This document shows positions 8,353 through 17,543 of a DNA stretch of 64,000 nucleotides, piece after piece. The stretch lies in NCBI GenBank assembly GCA_034440555.1, contig JAWXCG010000295.1:1-64000 (forward strand), given 5' to 3'. How positions within the stretch are numbered: the stretch's first letter is position 1; each line of letters starts with the position of its first letter. This stretch comes from 0-14-3-00-62-12 sp034440555 (lineage in GTDB: Bacteria; Pseudomonadota; Gammaproteobacteria; Xanthomonadales; Ahniellaceae). Made by a program: the position numbers and the translations under genes. The notes below the pieces were generated by a model. It saw only the letters and a program-made list of their open reading frames with translations, did no database searches and was not told the DNA's origin.

Positions 8353-9357
8353 TCAACGCGATGAAGCGCCTTGGCTGAGCAAATGCGCCACACCTGCCCG
8401 CTCTTCCTCAAGCTCGGCCAGGGTCTTGTCCATGCGCTCGCGGGAGAAGGTATCGATCGCGAGTCCGGTTACGCGGGTGTATTCGCCATTCGCCGTAGTC
8501 ACTGGCACGCCGTACATCACGCCTTCCGGAATGCCGTAGCTACCATCGGAGGCAACGCCCATGGTGACCCACTTGCCATTGCTACCGAGCACCCAGTCAT
8601 GGATGTGATCGATGGCGGCGTTGGCAGCAGACGCGGCGGACGACAATCCGCGCGCTTCGATGATCGCGGCTCCGCGCTTGCCCACCTGTGGGATAAAAGT
8701 GTTGGCGTTCCAATCGGCATCGTTGATCTTGTCTTTCAGGGATGCGCCAGTAACGGTGGCGAAGCGGTAGTCCGGATACATGGTCGGGCTGTGATTGCCC
8801 CAAACGATCAGCTTGTCGATATCGCCCACGGCGACTTTTGCTCTAGCGGCAAGCTGACTCAGTGCGCGGTTGTGATCGAGGCGCAACATTGCGGTGAAGT
8901 TTTTTTCCGGCAGATCGGGCGCCGACTTCATCGCGATGTAAGCGTTGGTATTGGCCGGATTGCCGACCACCAACACCTTGACGTTTGGTGAGGCTACTGC
9001 GCTGAGCGCTTTACCCTGCACGGTGAAAATCTCGGCGTTCTTCAGCAGCAGATCTTTGCGCTCCATACCGGGGCCGCGCGGCATGGCACCGACCAGAATG
9101 GCGACGTCGACGTCCTTGAACGCGACCATCGGATCATCGCTACCGATCATGCCAGCGAGCAACGGGAATGCACAGTCCTCAAGTTCCATCATGCAACCCT
9201 TGAGTGCGGCCTGGGCTTTTTCCATTGGCAGCTCGAGCAATTGCAGGATCACCGGCTGATCTTTGCCCAGCATTTCGCCAGAGGCGATACGGAACAGCAG
9301 CGAGTAACCGATCTGGCCGGCGGCACCGGTAACGGCAACACGGACGGGGGCTTTCAT
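8353..9357 (-). CDS. mdh: Malate dehydrogenase
   Basis: 334 aa, NAD-dependent oxidation of malate to oxaloacetate in the citric acid cycle, cytoplasmic. N-terminal Rossmann motif VTGAAGQIGYSLLFRIASGE (residues 8-27), substrate-binding arginines in the MPRGPGMERKDLL loop, NPANTNAYIAMK, LRLDHNRALSQLAAR and the catalytic histidine in IVWGNHSPTMYPDY. This is the cytosolic-type MDH common in beta- and gammaproteobacteria (~328 aa). The start at 9357 (MKAPVRVAVTGAAG) is chosen because it begins the Rossmann strand and has TAGGAG about 9 nt upstream; a longer in-frame extension is repeat sequence. The end of repeat copy 2 abuts that ribosome binding site. Confidence 0.97.
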   Translation of the reverse strand: MKAPVRVAVTGAAGQIGYSLLFRIASGEMLGKDQPVILQLLELPMEKAQAALKGCMMELEDCAFPLLAGMIGSDDPMVAFKDVDVAILVGAMPRGPGMERKDLLLKNAEIFTVQGKALSAVASPNVKVLVVGNPANTNAYIAMKSAPDLPEKNFTAMLRLDHNRALSQLAARAKVAVGDIDKLIVWGNHSPTMYPDYRFATVTGASLKDKINDADWNANTFIPQVGKRGAAIIEARGLSSAASAANAAIDHIHDWVLGSNGKWVTMGVASDGSYGIPEGVMYGVPVTTANGEYTRVTGLAIDTFSRERMDKTLAELEEERAGVAHLLSQGASSR

Positions 9358-9372
9358 GGTCAACACTCCTAA

Positions 9373-9523
9373 GGAAGGTCTGAATAAGTCACGACTTCGT
9401 CTTCGCCACACTGCTTTTTGCTTGCCAAACCCCGCTCTCAACAGCGGAGCTGGTCAAAACCTGCGGTTTTTCGCCCCCTGACTCAGGGGGCTATCACGGC
9501 TCCGGGATTGTTCAGATGTTGCC
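9373..9523. repeat. MITE-like ~150-bp repeat, copy 2
   Basis: Same element as 6773-6922 and in the same orientation: left end GGAAGGTCTGAATAAGTC, internal CCCCCTGA-c-TCAGGGGG palindrome, and a more diverged right end (GGGATTGTTCAGATGTTGCC). The left end stops about 15 bp upstream of the mdh start codon, directly before the mdh ribosome binding site, so the element forms most of the mdh 5' untranslated or promoter region. Confidence 0.85.
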
Positions 9524-9580
9524 CAAGCACGATTAATAGGTGAGTCGGAAATTGGCAAACAACGCGACAACCGGATGAAC

Positions 9581-10777
9581 TCAGCTCAACTCTGCGAAAA
9601 ACTCCGCAAACCGGCGCAGTCCTTCGCTCAATTCCGCTGGCTTGCACGAATAAGAAATACGGATCGCACGGGGTTCGCCGAAGGCAGACCCCGGCACCAC
9701 GGCAACGCCTTTGCTGTCGAGCAAAGCACTACAAAGATCGACATCGTTGCTGATCTTTGTGTCCCGATGCGATTTTCCGAACGCTACGCTGACATCCGGA
9801 AATACATAAAACGCGCCGCGCGGCAACGGGCATTTGAGGCCGACGATCGAGTTCATCGTCTTCATCACTTCATCGCGTTTGTGCTGAAACTCTTTGCACT
9901 TCGCAGCTGGCAGATCCTGCGGACCGGACAACGCCGCAGTGCCCGCGGCATTCACCACTTCAGCCACATTGGTGATGTGGTTGGAATTGAGGGTGACGAT
10001 GGCCTGCGCCAGCGCCTCGGGGCCGGCCACAAAACCCAGTCGCCAGCCAGGCATGCCGTAAGTCTTGGAAAGCGAATCGATCAAGATCAGCCGGTCGCGC
10101 AATTCGGGTCGCGCTTTCAATAAATGCGCGTAGCCCATGTCGTCGAAAATCATGCGGTTGTAGATATCGTCGGAGATGATCCAGATCTGGTGCTCAACCA
10201 GGACATCGGCCAGTGCCTTGATCTCGGCCTCGTCGTAGACCATTCCGGTGGGATTGGACGGGTTGTTGAACAGGATGGCCTTCGTAGTCGGCTTGATCGC
10301 CACACGCAGCTGTGCGGGCGTCAGCTTGTAGTCCTGTTCGGGGCTGCAATAGATCAGCTCGGACTTGGCCCCCAGAATGTCGGCGATATCGACATAGCTG
10401 GTCCAGTACGGCGTCGGGATCAGAATCTCGTCGCCTTCTTCCAGCAACGCGTACATCACATTGAACAACACCTGTTTGGCGCCAATGCCGGTAGCAATAT
10501 TGGCGCGGGTGTAGCCGGTCAGCCCGCCCTCGTCCAGATGCTTGATGAACGCATCGAGCAGCGCGTCGGGTCCGCGGTTGGAGCCGTAGCTGCCAGAGTC
10601 CTTGGCCAGCGCTGCCGAAGCGGCCTGGTAGACATGATCGCCCGGCAGGAAATTGGGTACGCCGATCGAAAAACTGATGATGTCGCGGCCTTCGGCCTTG
10701 AGTTTCTTGGCCTTATCGGCCACCACCATGATCGCGCTGGGCTTGGCACGGCCCATGCGGTCGGCGAGCTTGAGCAT
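9581..10777 (-). CDS. Class I pyridoxal-phosphate aminotransferase, aspartate aminotransferase-like
   Basis: 398 aa fold-type I PLP enzyme, likely aspartate/2-oxoglutarate transamination. Visible motifs: N-terminal KLKAEGRDIISFSIGVPNF, the NNPSNPTGMVY loop with the cofactor/substrate asparagine, DDIYNRMIF, and the Schiff-base lysine in SLSKTYGMPGWRLGF, then FYVFPDVS and the substrate-binding arginine in PRAIRISY near the C-terminus. The start at 10777 (MLKLADRMGRAKPSA) fits the family length; the reading frame extends upstream but that part looks non-coding. CCGGAG lies about 9 nt upstream. Pairs functionally with mdh (oxaloacetate/aspartate). Exact substrate within class I is not certain. 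Confidence 0.93.
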   Translation of the reverse strand: MLKLADRMGRAKPSAIMVVADKAKKLKAEGRDIISFSIGVPNFLPGDHVYQAASAALAKDSGSYGSNRGPDALLDAFIKHLDEGGLTGYTRANIATGIGAKQVLFNVMYALLEEGDEILIPTPYWTSYVDIADILGAKSELIYCSPEQDYKLTPAQLRVAIKPTTKAILFNNPSNPTGMVYDEAEIKALADVLVEHQIWIISDDIYNRMIFDDMGYAHLLKARPELRDRLILIDSLSKTYGMPGWRLGFVAGPEALAQAIVTLNSNHITNVAEVVNAAGTAALSGPQDLPAAKCKEFQHKRDEVMKTMNSIVGLKCPLPRGAFYVFPDVSVAFGKSHRDTKISNDVDLCSALLDSKGVAVVPGSAFGEPRAIRISYSCKPAELSEGLRRFAEFFAELS

Positions 10778-10954
10778 CGACAGACTCCGGACTGGATTCA
10801 AAGGGTAAGCGGGTGCAACGGTTGAGCGGGCATAGCAACAGGTTCGCGGGTCAGCGAGCCGCAGAATTCTAACACGCTCCCATCGCTGCGGACGGCTACC
10901 GCGGTTCGCTGAGATGAGCTGCACAATCGGCGACGCGATGGTCGCCGAAAGTGT

Positions 10955-11467
10955 TTAGCGCGCGCCGAGGATCTTGTTCCACTGCTCGATCTCGGTGGCC
11001 TTCTGCAGCAGTAGTGGCGCCGTGTCGCCATCGATAGTGACCGATTCGATGCGATCGCCGCCGGACACTGCATCCACTACCGTTTGGTCCTCTGGGCCGA
11101 ACACCTTTCCAAACACAGTGTGCTTCCCATCCAGCCAAGGCGTCGCAATGTGCGTGATGAAAAACTGGCTGCCATTGGTGCCTGGGCCCGCATTGGCCAT
11201 CGACAACACACCTTTCTCGTGACGCAACTCCGAGTTGAATTCATCGCCAAATCGATAGCCCGGGCCACCGCGCCCGGAGCCTTCCGGGCAACCACCCTGC
11301 ACCATGAAGTCCGGAATCACGCGATGAAAAGTCAGGCCATCGTAATACTTGCGATTGACCAGATTGACAAAATTGGCAACCGTCAGCGGGCATTGATCGG
11401 CGAATAGGTGCACGCGGATGGCGCCACGCGAAGTAGCAAAATGGGCAGACAGGGCGGATGCAGACAT
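10955..11467 (-). CDS. ppiB: Cyclophilin-type peptidyl-prolyl cis-trans isomerase
   Basis: 170 aa, single cyclophilin domain, no signal peptide, so the cytoplasmic PpiB type. Core motifs: FHRVIPDFMVQGGCPEGSG with the catalytic arginine, FNSELRHEKGVLSMANAGP, NGSQFFITHIATPWLDGKHTVFGKV. Catalyses proline isomerisation during folding. Starts at MSASALSAHFATSRG, with AGGAGA a few nt upstream. It stands 177 bp upstream of the aminotransferase start, on the same strand. Confidence 0.95.
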   Translation of the reverse strand: MSASALSAHFATSRGAIRVHLFADQCPLTVANFVNLVNRKYYDGLTFHRVIPDFMVQGGCPEGSGRGGPGYRFGDEFNSELRHEKGVLSMANAGPGTNGSQFFITHIATPWLDGKHTVFGKVFGPEDQTVVDAVSGGDRIESVTIDGDTAPLLLQKATEIEQWNKILGAR

Positions 11468-11508
11468 GAAGTTCTCCTAGTGTGGTCGCGCATATTAATG
11501 CAGTTGAC

Positions 11509-11537
11509 GGCGGCAGCGGCATGAGCCGCGCTTGTCC
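11509..11537. repeat. REP-like fragment
   Basis: This 29-bp stretch matches 24 of 29 positions of the left arm of the perfect inverted repeat at 59091-59162 (core AGCGGC-x-TGAGCCGCG). It lies between ppiB and the HNH nuclease gene, which are divergent. It is a single imperfect unit, not a pair. Confidence 0.5.
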
Positions 11538-11700
11538 ACCCCAGCGGGTATTCGACCGCGTCGGATCGCGGCACGCCCCGCGGTAGTCTCCGCGCGCACG
11601 AAGACCAAGAGCACGCGGTCAGAGCCCGGATGCATGAATGATCTACTTCTCAGCTATGCTCGGGCTCCAGTAGCCATAGGCTTTCTGGTGGAGGTTCTGG

Positions 11701-12294
11701 ATGCGTTGGGAAACGAAGAGCGGCCACGACGTGCATACCACTCGGGTCCTGTCGCTGGATGCCAACGGGCGCATCCTGGACTGGATGAGTTGGCAGGAGG
11801 CTGTGTGCCTGTACGCGCGCGACGCCGTTGCCTGGACCATCGGAGACCCCTGCCTGACCATCCATGGTGGTCATAATCGTTTCAGCGGCCAGCAAAGCTT
11901 GATCGAGCTGCATCCCATTGTTGCCGGCAAGGGTCGCGCCCGGCCCGGGCTGGTCGAGCCAGCGCCAGCGCTGACCAACGCCGCTCTGTTCGCGCGCGAC
12001 CGAAATTTGTGCATGTACTGCGGCCAGCATTACCACCGACAAGCCCTCACCCGCGACCATGTGCTGCCGTTGTCACGTGGCGGACGCGACAACTGGGTGA
12101 ATGTGGTCAGTGCCTGTGTGCCGTGCAACGTGCGCAAGGGCAGCCGCACTCCGCAGCAGGCCAGCATGCCCTTGCTCGCGGTGCCGTATCGCCCCAGTTG
12201 GGTGGAGCATCTGATTCTGAGCAATCGCAATATCCTCGCCGACCAGATGCAATTCCTGGTCAGCCACTTGCCGCGCGACAAACGGGTCGCGTAA
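11701..12294 (+). CDS. HNH endonuclease family protein
   Basis: 197 aa. The C-terminal half holds a zinc-stabilised HNH fold: CMYCG (CxxC) near residue 104, TRDHVLPLSRGGRDNWVNVV with the catalytic DH and N residues, and CVPCNVRKG (second CxxC). The N-terminal half (VLSLDANGRILDWMSWQEAVCLY) is conserved in a chromosomal HNH family widespread in proteobacteria and of unknown role. The start has TGGAGG 8 nt upstream. There is no restriction or mobile context, so this is likely a housekeeping nuclease, not a selfish element. Confidence 0.9.
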   Translation: MRWETKSGHDVHTTRVLSLDANGRILDWMSWQEAVCLYARDAVAWTIGDPCLTIHGGHNRFSGQQSLIELHPIVAGKGRARPGLVEPAPALTNAALFARDRNLCMYCGQHYHRQALTRDHVLPLSRGGRDNWVNVVSACVPCNVRKGSRTPQQASMPLLAVPYRPSWVEHLILSNRNILADQMQFLVSHLPRDKRVA

Positions 12295-12377
12295 GTCTGC
12301 GCTGGCCCGCGGCCGACTCGCCTTCAAAGGCTAGCTCGGTCACAATGCCGCCCTGATCCCTACGGAGTAAGTGCCGG

Positions 12378-12776
12378 ATGCTTGCCGCCTTTCCACTGCT
12401 CGCGGTCGCGTTGCTGATCGCCAATATCATCACTATGGGCAGCGACGCGGGTTTCTCGCATTCGCTGCTGTCTATTGTCCTGCCTTCAGAGGGCAAACTC
12501 GAGATCACCGCGGGCGACCTGGTCATCCTCTTGGGACTGATCTTGCTCTACTTCGAAATCTTCAAAGCGACCCGCACCGGCTCTTCCACCATCATCGACC
12601 ATGCGCTTTCGCTGCTCGTGTTCGTCGTTGCCCTGGTCGAGTTTCTGATTTTGCCGCGGTTTGCGCATCCCGCATTCCTGGCGCTATTGCTGATGACCTT
12701 GATCGACGTTGTGGCGGGCTTCACGGTAACCATCTCGGGCGCGCGTCGCGACTTCACCGCGATGAAGTCGGAGTAG
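12378..12776 (+). CDS. Small four-helix inner membrane protein, function unknown
   Basis: 132 aa, very hydrophobic, with about four predicted membrane helices (residues 1-20, 46-62, 75-95, 98-118). Segments include LVILLGLILLYFEIFKATRT and LLVFVVALVEFLILPRF. The helices and short loops resemble conserved hypothetical membrane proteins of proteobacteria; I cannot name a family with confidence. GGAG lies 10 nt upstream of the ATG. It is followed after 4 bp by the methyltransferase gene and is probably co-transcribed with it. Confidence 0.8.
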   Translation: MLAAFPLLAVALLIANIITMGSDAGFSHSLLSIVLPSEGKLEITAGDLVILLGLILLYFEIFKATRTGSSTIIDHALSLLVFVVALVEFLILPRFAHPAFLALLLMTLIDVVAGFTVTISGARRDFTAMKSE

Positions 12777-12780
12777 CTCG

Positions 12781-13554
12781 ATGAGTTCATTGCCTGACGT
12801 CGAAGCGCTGGAAGCGCTGGCGCTTTCGCGCACATGGTTCTATCCGTTTCGCCTGCCCAGCGGGCGCACCACGCCCAGTTACGATGGCGGCTGGCTGGAC
12901 GGCATCCACCACACCCGCAGTCAGATGCTTGATGATGTGCTTGACCAAGGCTTCAAGGGGCGGGAAGCGAGCGCTACCGCCATCGATCTTGCGTGCCATC
13001 AGGGCTGGTTTTCCTGCCAGCTTGCACAACGCGGCTTTTCCCGAGTGGTGGGTGTCGATGCCCGCGCTGAACACATCGCCGATGCCGGATTGATCCGAGA
13101 CACCTTGGGCCTGAACCGCGTCGAGTTGCGCCAAAGTGATGTGCACGCCATCGATACAAAGGCCTGGGGCCAGTTTGATGTCTGTCTGGTGCTGGGGCTG
13201 ATCTACCATCTGGAGAACCCCGTCGGCGCGCTGCGTGTCGCGCGCGCGCTCACCCGAAGGGTTTGCGTGATCGAGACTCAAGTCGTACCCAACATGAGCG
13301 GCATGGTCGACTACGGCAGCTACAAATTCGTGCGGCCATTGAAAGGTTCGTTCGGCATCATCGATGAAGTCGACGATACTCACGGCCCCGAGGCCAGCAC
13401 TACCGGTATCTGCCTGGTACCCAGCACCGAGGCGCTGATGTGGATCCTGCGCAAGATCGGATTCTCCCGCGTGGAATTGCTGACGCCGCCTGCCGATGCC
13501 TACGAACAACTCAAATACGGCAAGCGCGTGATGGTTGCTGCCTGGGTTGATTGA
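12781..13554 (+). CDS. Class I SAM-dependent methyltransferase
   Basis: 257 aa. Motif I reads AIDLACHQGWFSCQLAQRGF, followed by the acidic end of strand 2 (VVGVDARAEHI) and motif IV-like FDVCLVLGLIYHLENPVGAL; the layout resembles DUF1698/CmoB-type and related methyltransferases. H in place of the usual G in motif I (DLACHQG) is seen in this subgroup. The substrate is unknown. The ATG lies 4 bp after the membrane protein stop, and the GGAG of its ribosome binding site falls inside the last codons of that gene, suggesting coupling. Confidence 0.87.
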   Translation: MSSLPDVEALEALALSRTWFYPFRLPSGRTTPSYDGGWLDGIHHTRSQMLDDVLDQGFKGREASATAIDLACHQGWFSCQLAQRGFSRVVGVDARAEHIADAGLIRDTLGLNRVELRQSDVHAIDTKAWGQFDVCLVLGLIYHLENPVGALRVARALTRRVCVIETQVVPNMSGMVDYGSYKFVRPLKGSFGIIDEVDDTHGPEASTTGICLVPSTEALMWILRKIGFSRVELLTPPADAYEQLKYGKRVMVAAWVD

Positions 13555-13619
13555 TCGCGGCGAGCTGCGTCGGAACGCCGTCCATGTCGTCAAAACAGCG
13601 GACCGAAACGGCGCGCCAA

Positions 13620-13790
13620 GGAACCTCTGAACAAGTCCGGAGCCGCGATAGCTCCCTGAGTCAGGGGGCGAAAAATCGCAGGTTGACCAGCTCCGCTGTT
13701 GAGAGCGACCAGCTCCGCTGTTGAGAGCGGGGGTTTGGCAACCAGTAAGCAGTGTGACGAAGACGAAGTGGTGACTTATTCAGACCTTCC
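13620..13790. repeat. MITE-like repeat, copy 3 (inverted, with internal tandem duplication)
   Basis: Same element as copies 1 and 2 in the opposite orientation: left end GGAACCTCTGAACAAGTCC, right end the complement of GGAAGGTCTGAATAAGTC. At 171 bp it is longer because a 22-bp unit (13685-13706, containing CAGCTCCGCTGTTGAGAGC) is exactly repeated at 13707-13728; without it the length is 149 bp. The right end meets the stop codon of the cupin gene (13791-13793). Confidence 0.87.
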
Positions 13791-14291
13791 CTAAAGCAGA
13801 TGCTTCCACTCGCTCAGTGCGTTTTCAAAATGCACGCTTTGGTCACCGAGGTCGCTGATCAATGAATAGCCTTGATACTGGAAGCCGGGCGTAACCAGGC
13901 AGGTGCATAAAACGTACGCGCCGACCTCGTCTACTGCCTGCCAGCATCCACCCGGCACGACAACAAACGGCACAGCGTTGTCGTCGAATGGTCCCAGGCG
14001 ATGTCGTTCGAATCTGCCGCTCGCGGGGTGATAGACGAGCAGGATCAGTGTTTCACCTTCAATGTGATGCCAGATTTCATCAACATCGACCACATGCCAG
14101 CGACTGCTTTGACCGGCACCGAGCAAGTACCAGATCGCAGTACTCGCCGGACGCGCGCCGGTGTCGGCCACCACAGAGACCGCAGATTTGAACATCCGTG
14201 CATAACTGCCGAACCCTGGATGCGGCATCAGCTGCAGCCGAATCCGCAACTGCTCTATGCGCAGCTTCGCTATGGTCTCACCGTCTCTCAT
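13791..14291 (-). CDS. Cupin-fold protein, DUF985 (Cupin_5) family
   Basis: 166 aa, single cupin barrel. Signature blocks: HPGFGSYARMFKSA, STAIWYLLGAGQSSRWHVVDVDEIWHHIEGE and FVVVPGGCWQAV, CLVTPGFQYQGYSL, aligning with the usual HPEGGYFRETYR...SHWHRVDSDEIWHYY...VVPAGWWQA pattern. The enzymatic role of the family is not settled; some members are sugar-nucleotide epimerase-like. The start MRDGETIAKLRIEQL is chosen over an upstream in-frame ATG because it begins the conserved domain. The C-terminus ends exactly at repeat copy 3, so the last residues could have been altered by insertion. Confidence 0.85.
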   Translation of the reverse strand: MRDGETIAKLRIEQLRIRLQLMPHPGFGSYARMFKSAVSVVADTGARPASTAIWYLLGAGQSSRWHVVDVDEIWHHIEGETLILLVYHPASGRFERHRLGPFDDNAVPFVVVPGGCWQAVDEVGAYVLCTCLVTPGFQYQGYSLISDLGDQSVHFENALSEWKHLL

Positions 14292-14367
14292 CCGTGATCC
14301 TTTGCAGTTGGTTTGACCGCCTTGCCGATGCCGTGGGTCGATGCAGACCCAGAGCACAAGTTTGGCA

Positions 14368-14988
14368 CTAATCGCGGCCGGCGGACTTGTGCTGTGCGAG
14401 GTGGTGCAACACCGTGTGTAGTCGATCGGTCATGCGCTCAAGCGTGAACAGATCAGCATCGTTGATCAGGACATCGCTGGCGATCAGCAATCGCTCACGC
14501 CGCCCGGCCTGCGCCGCCAGCATGGCGCGAGCCAATGCCATGCTCGCCGAATCGCGCTGCATCAGCCGTCGCACCTGCGTTTCTTCGTCAACATCAATGG
14601 CGACGATACGATCGACCCAGTGATAGTGGCCCGACTCGATCAGCAACGGAATCGCGATTGCGGCGTAAGCGCACAAAGCGGAACTGGCGCGTTCACGCAG
14701 GATTTCGCGCACGCGCGGATGCAGAATGGCCTCGAGTTTCAAGCGCGCATCGACATCATTGAACACGCGTTCGCGCAACAGGCGACGTCGCAGTGCGCCT
14801 TCGGAATCGATCACTTCGGGACCAAACACTCCGACGATCTCCGCCAACGCTGGCTGACCTGGCGCGACCAGCTCGCGCGAAACAACGTCCGCATCGACAA
14901 CCACGGCACCATGCACGGCGAGGCGTTCGCACACTGCCGATTTTCCGGATGCGATACCGCCGGTAAGTGCAACCACGAAGTCGGCCAT
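14368..14988 (-). CDS. coaE: Dephospho-CoA kinase
   Basis: 206 aa; final step of coenzyme A synthesis, phosphorylating the ribose 3' hydroxyl of dephospho-CoA. P-loop GGIASGKSAV at residues 9-18, VVDADVVSRELVAPG (substrate-binding DAD), LEAILHPRVREILR and the lid-side VAIDVDEETQVRRLMQRD. The length matches the family. The ATG at 14988 starts MADFVVALTGGIASG, just after the pilD stop (15000), giving the pilD-coaE order found in many gammaproteobacteria (usually following pilB/pilC, which are absent here). Confidence 0.96.
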   Translation of the reverse strand: MADFVVALTGGIASGKSAVCERLAVHGAVVVDADVVSRELVAPGQPALAEIVGVFGPEVIDSEGALRRRLLRERVFNDVDARLKLEAILHPRVREILRERASSALCAYAAIAIPLLIESGHYHWVDRIVAIDVDEETQVRRLMQRDSASMALARAMLAAQAGRRERLLIASDVLINDADLFTLERMTDRLHTVLHHLAQHKSAGRD

Positions 14989-14999
14989 GGTCGGCTCGG

Positions 15000-15854
15000 T
15001 CAGCTCATACCAAGCAAACGGAAGTAGGCATCTGCAATCTCCGTTCCGAAAACAAACTGTACCCAACCGGCCACTGCCAGGAACGGCCCGAACGGAATTT
15101 GCGTCTGACTGTCCTTGTTGCCCAGCACGAGATACAGCCCGCCAATCGCAGCACCACCCAACGACGACATCAGCACGATCGGCAGCAATCCCTGCCAACC
15201 GCAAAACGCGCCAAGCGCAGCAAGCAACTTGAAATCACCATAGCCCATGCCCTCCTTGCCGGTCAGCAGCTTGAACCCCCAAAACACGCTCCACAACGAA
15301 AGATAGCCAACGGCAGCGCCGACAATCGCCGTGGCGGGGTCCACATACAAACCATAGACCGAAACGATCAATCCCAACCACAGCAGCGGCAACGTAAACT
15401 GATCAGGCAGCAGCGTGGTACGAAAGTCGATACCCGAGGCCGCAATCAGCATCCAGGTCAGGATCAGGCCGACAATGGCATCGGCACCGATGCCGAATTT
15501 CCAGACAATCAAGTACGAGGCGACGCCGGTAAGGGCCTCGATGATCGGGTACTGCATCGAAATTGGCGCCTTGCACGCCCGGCAGCGTCCGCGCAGCGCG
15601 AGCCAGGACAGTAGAGGCACATTCTCGTACCAACTCAAATCATGTCCGCATTTCGGGCAGTGCGAACCCTTCAGCACGATACCGGGTGGCACCGCGTCTT
15701 CGGGCTGAGGCAGCTCAAGAATCTCGCGTGCATCGCGCTTCCAGCCAAACTCAAGCCGCGGCGGCAAGCGCAGAATCACCACATTGAGAAAGCTGCCAAC
15801 CAGCAGACCCAGTCCGAGCGCAGCCCATGGTGCCAATTCCATCAACTCTTGCAT
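15000..15854 (-). CDS. pilD: Type IV prepilin peptidase / N-methyltransferase
   Basis: 284 aa polytopic membrane protease that cleaves and N-methylates type IV pilin and type II secretion pseudopilin precursors. The N-terminal methyltransferase domain holds the two zinc CxxC pairs (CPKCG and CRACKAP) plus GSFLNVVILRLPPR. The catalytic aspartates are in GIDFRTTLLPDQFTLPLL and GYGDFKLLAALGAF (GxGD motif). About eight membrane helices. The start at 15854 is preferred to an ATG 12 nt upstream because GGAG sits 6 nt before it, inside that upstream codon run. It is the first gene of a two-gene unit with coaE. Confidence 0.96.
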   Translation of the reverse strand: MQELMELAPWAALGLGLLVGSFLNVVILRLPPRLEFGWKRDAREILELPQPEDAVPPGIVLKGSHCPKCGHDLSWYENVPLLSWLALRGRCRACKAPISMQYPIIEALTGVASYLIVWKFGIGADAIVGLILTWMLIAASGIDFRTTLLPDQFTLPLLWLGLIVSVYGLYVDPATAIVGAAVGYLSLWSVFWGFKLLTGKEGMGYGDFKLLAALGAFCGWQGLLPIVLMSSLGGAAIGGLYLVLGNKDSQTQIPFGPFLAVAGWVQFVFGTEIADAYFRLLGMS

Positions 15855-16082
15855 GCCGATCTCCATGGGCGCTGAAGCACATCGTCTTTCATCGTCCGAC
15901 CCGATACTAGTGCGGTGTTGGACCCTATGCGACACATAAAATCGCGTCCTCGACCCCGTGGCTTAGTTGCGAATCTTGCCAGGGCCACCAGCCTTGGCGG
16001 CAATTCGCGCCTCGCCACGGCGCCGAACCCATCCATTTTATTTGCGCCGCATAGTGTGCAACACCACACCAGTCGGTCGAGT

Positions 16083-17030
16083 TCAGCCGGCAAAGCGGTC
16101 GGTGGCAGCAACCAGTGCTGAGCGCGTGCCCGGCTCGAAAGCAGAATGCCCGGCATCGGCGACGAAAATCAGCTCGGACCCCGGCACTGCGCGTTGCAAC
16201 TCCCAGGCGTTGGTCGGCGGACACAGGAGATCGTAGCGTCCGTGCACGATCACCAGGGGAATGCCGCGAAGACGATGCGCATCGCGCAACAGCTGGCCAT
16301 CGATTTCAAAGAAGCCGCCGTTGACGAAGTAATGACATTCGATGCGCGCCACGGCCTCTGACACAGCGTCGGATCCGAAGCTGGCGGCAAATTCCGGGTT
16401 CGGGCGCAGATACGATGTACGCCCTTCCCAAAGTGCCCAGGCACGCGCCGCGCGCATGCGCAGTTCGCGATCCGGGTCGTTTAGTTGTCGATGGTAGGCG
16501 CTGATCATGTCGGCGCGCTCGCCGGCTGGAATGGGTGCAATGAAGTCCTGCCAATATTCCGGCCAGATCATGCTCAACCCGAGCTGGTACATCCACTCCA
16601 GCTCAAAACGGCGCATTAGATACACGCCGCGCAACACCAGTTCGCTGACGCGCTCAGGGTGCGTCTGGGCATAGGCGAGCCCGAGTGTCGAGCCCCAGGA
16701 GCCGCCGAACACCTGCCAGCGCGCAATTTTCAGGTGCGCGCGCAGTCGCTCGAGGTCGGCAACGAGGTCCCAGGTCGTATTTTCGGCAGTATCCGCGAAC
16801 GGCGTAGAGCGGCCAGCGCCGCGCTGGTCAAACAGCACGATGCGATAGTGAGCGGGGTCAAAGAATCGCCGATGCTCAGGTCCGCAACCGGCACCCGGTC
16901 CGCCGTGCAGAAACACTACCGGCTTGCCATCGGGATTGCCGCATTGCTCAAAATATAAAGTGTGTCGTTCTGACACCGCAAGCGTGCCCGTGACATAGGG
17001 TTCGATCGCGGGATAGAGGTCGCGCAGCAT
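16083..17030 (-). CDS. pip: Proline iminopeptidase
   Basis: 315 aa alpha/beta hydrolase (peptidase family S33) that removes N-terminal proline from peptides. Oxyanion region FLHGGPGAGCG at 40-50, VLFDQRGAGRSTP, nucleophile Ser111 in GGSWGS, and the catalytic histidine in DAGHSAFEPG near the C-terminus; the acid is in the VHGRYDLLCP segment. The size fits the Xanthomonas enzyme. The start at 17030 (MLRDLYPAIEPYVTG) is the first methionine of the fold; the frame continues upstream only through the tRNA gene. The ATG lies 46 bp from the 3' end of tRNA-Pro, so both may share a transcript. Confidence 0.95.
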   Translation of the reverse strand: MLRDLYPAIEPYVTGTLAVSERHTLYFEQCGNPDGKPVVFLHGGPGAGCGPEHRRFFDPAHYRIVLFDQRGAGRSTPFADTAENTTWDLVADLERLRAHLKIARWQVFGGSWGSTLGLAYAQTHPERVSELVLRGVYLMRRFELEWMYQLGLSMIWPEYWQDFIAPIPAGERADMISAYHRQLNDPDRELRMRAARAWALWEGRTSYLRPNPEFAASFGSDAVSEAVARIECHYFVNGGFFEIDGQLLRDAHRLRGIPLVIVHGRYDLLCPPTNAWELQRAVPGSELIFVADAGHSAFEPGTRSALVAATDRFAG

Positions 17031-17076
17031 GGGGACATGCACCTGCCGCGTTCGGGCCTGAACGGAATACGTCGAT

Positions 17077-17543
<467 letters not shown>

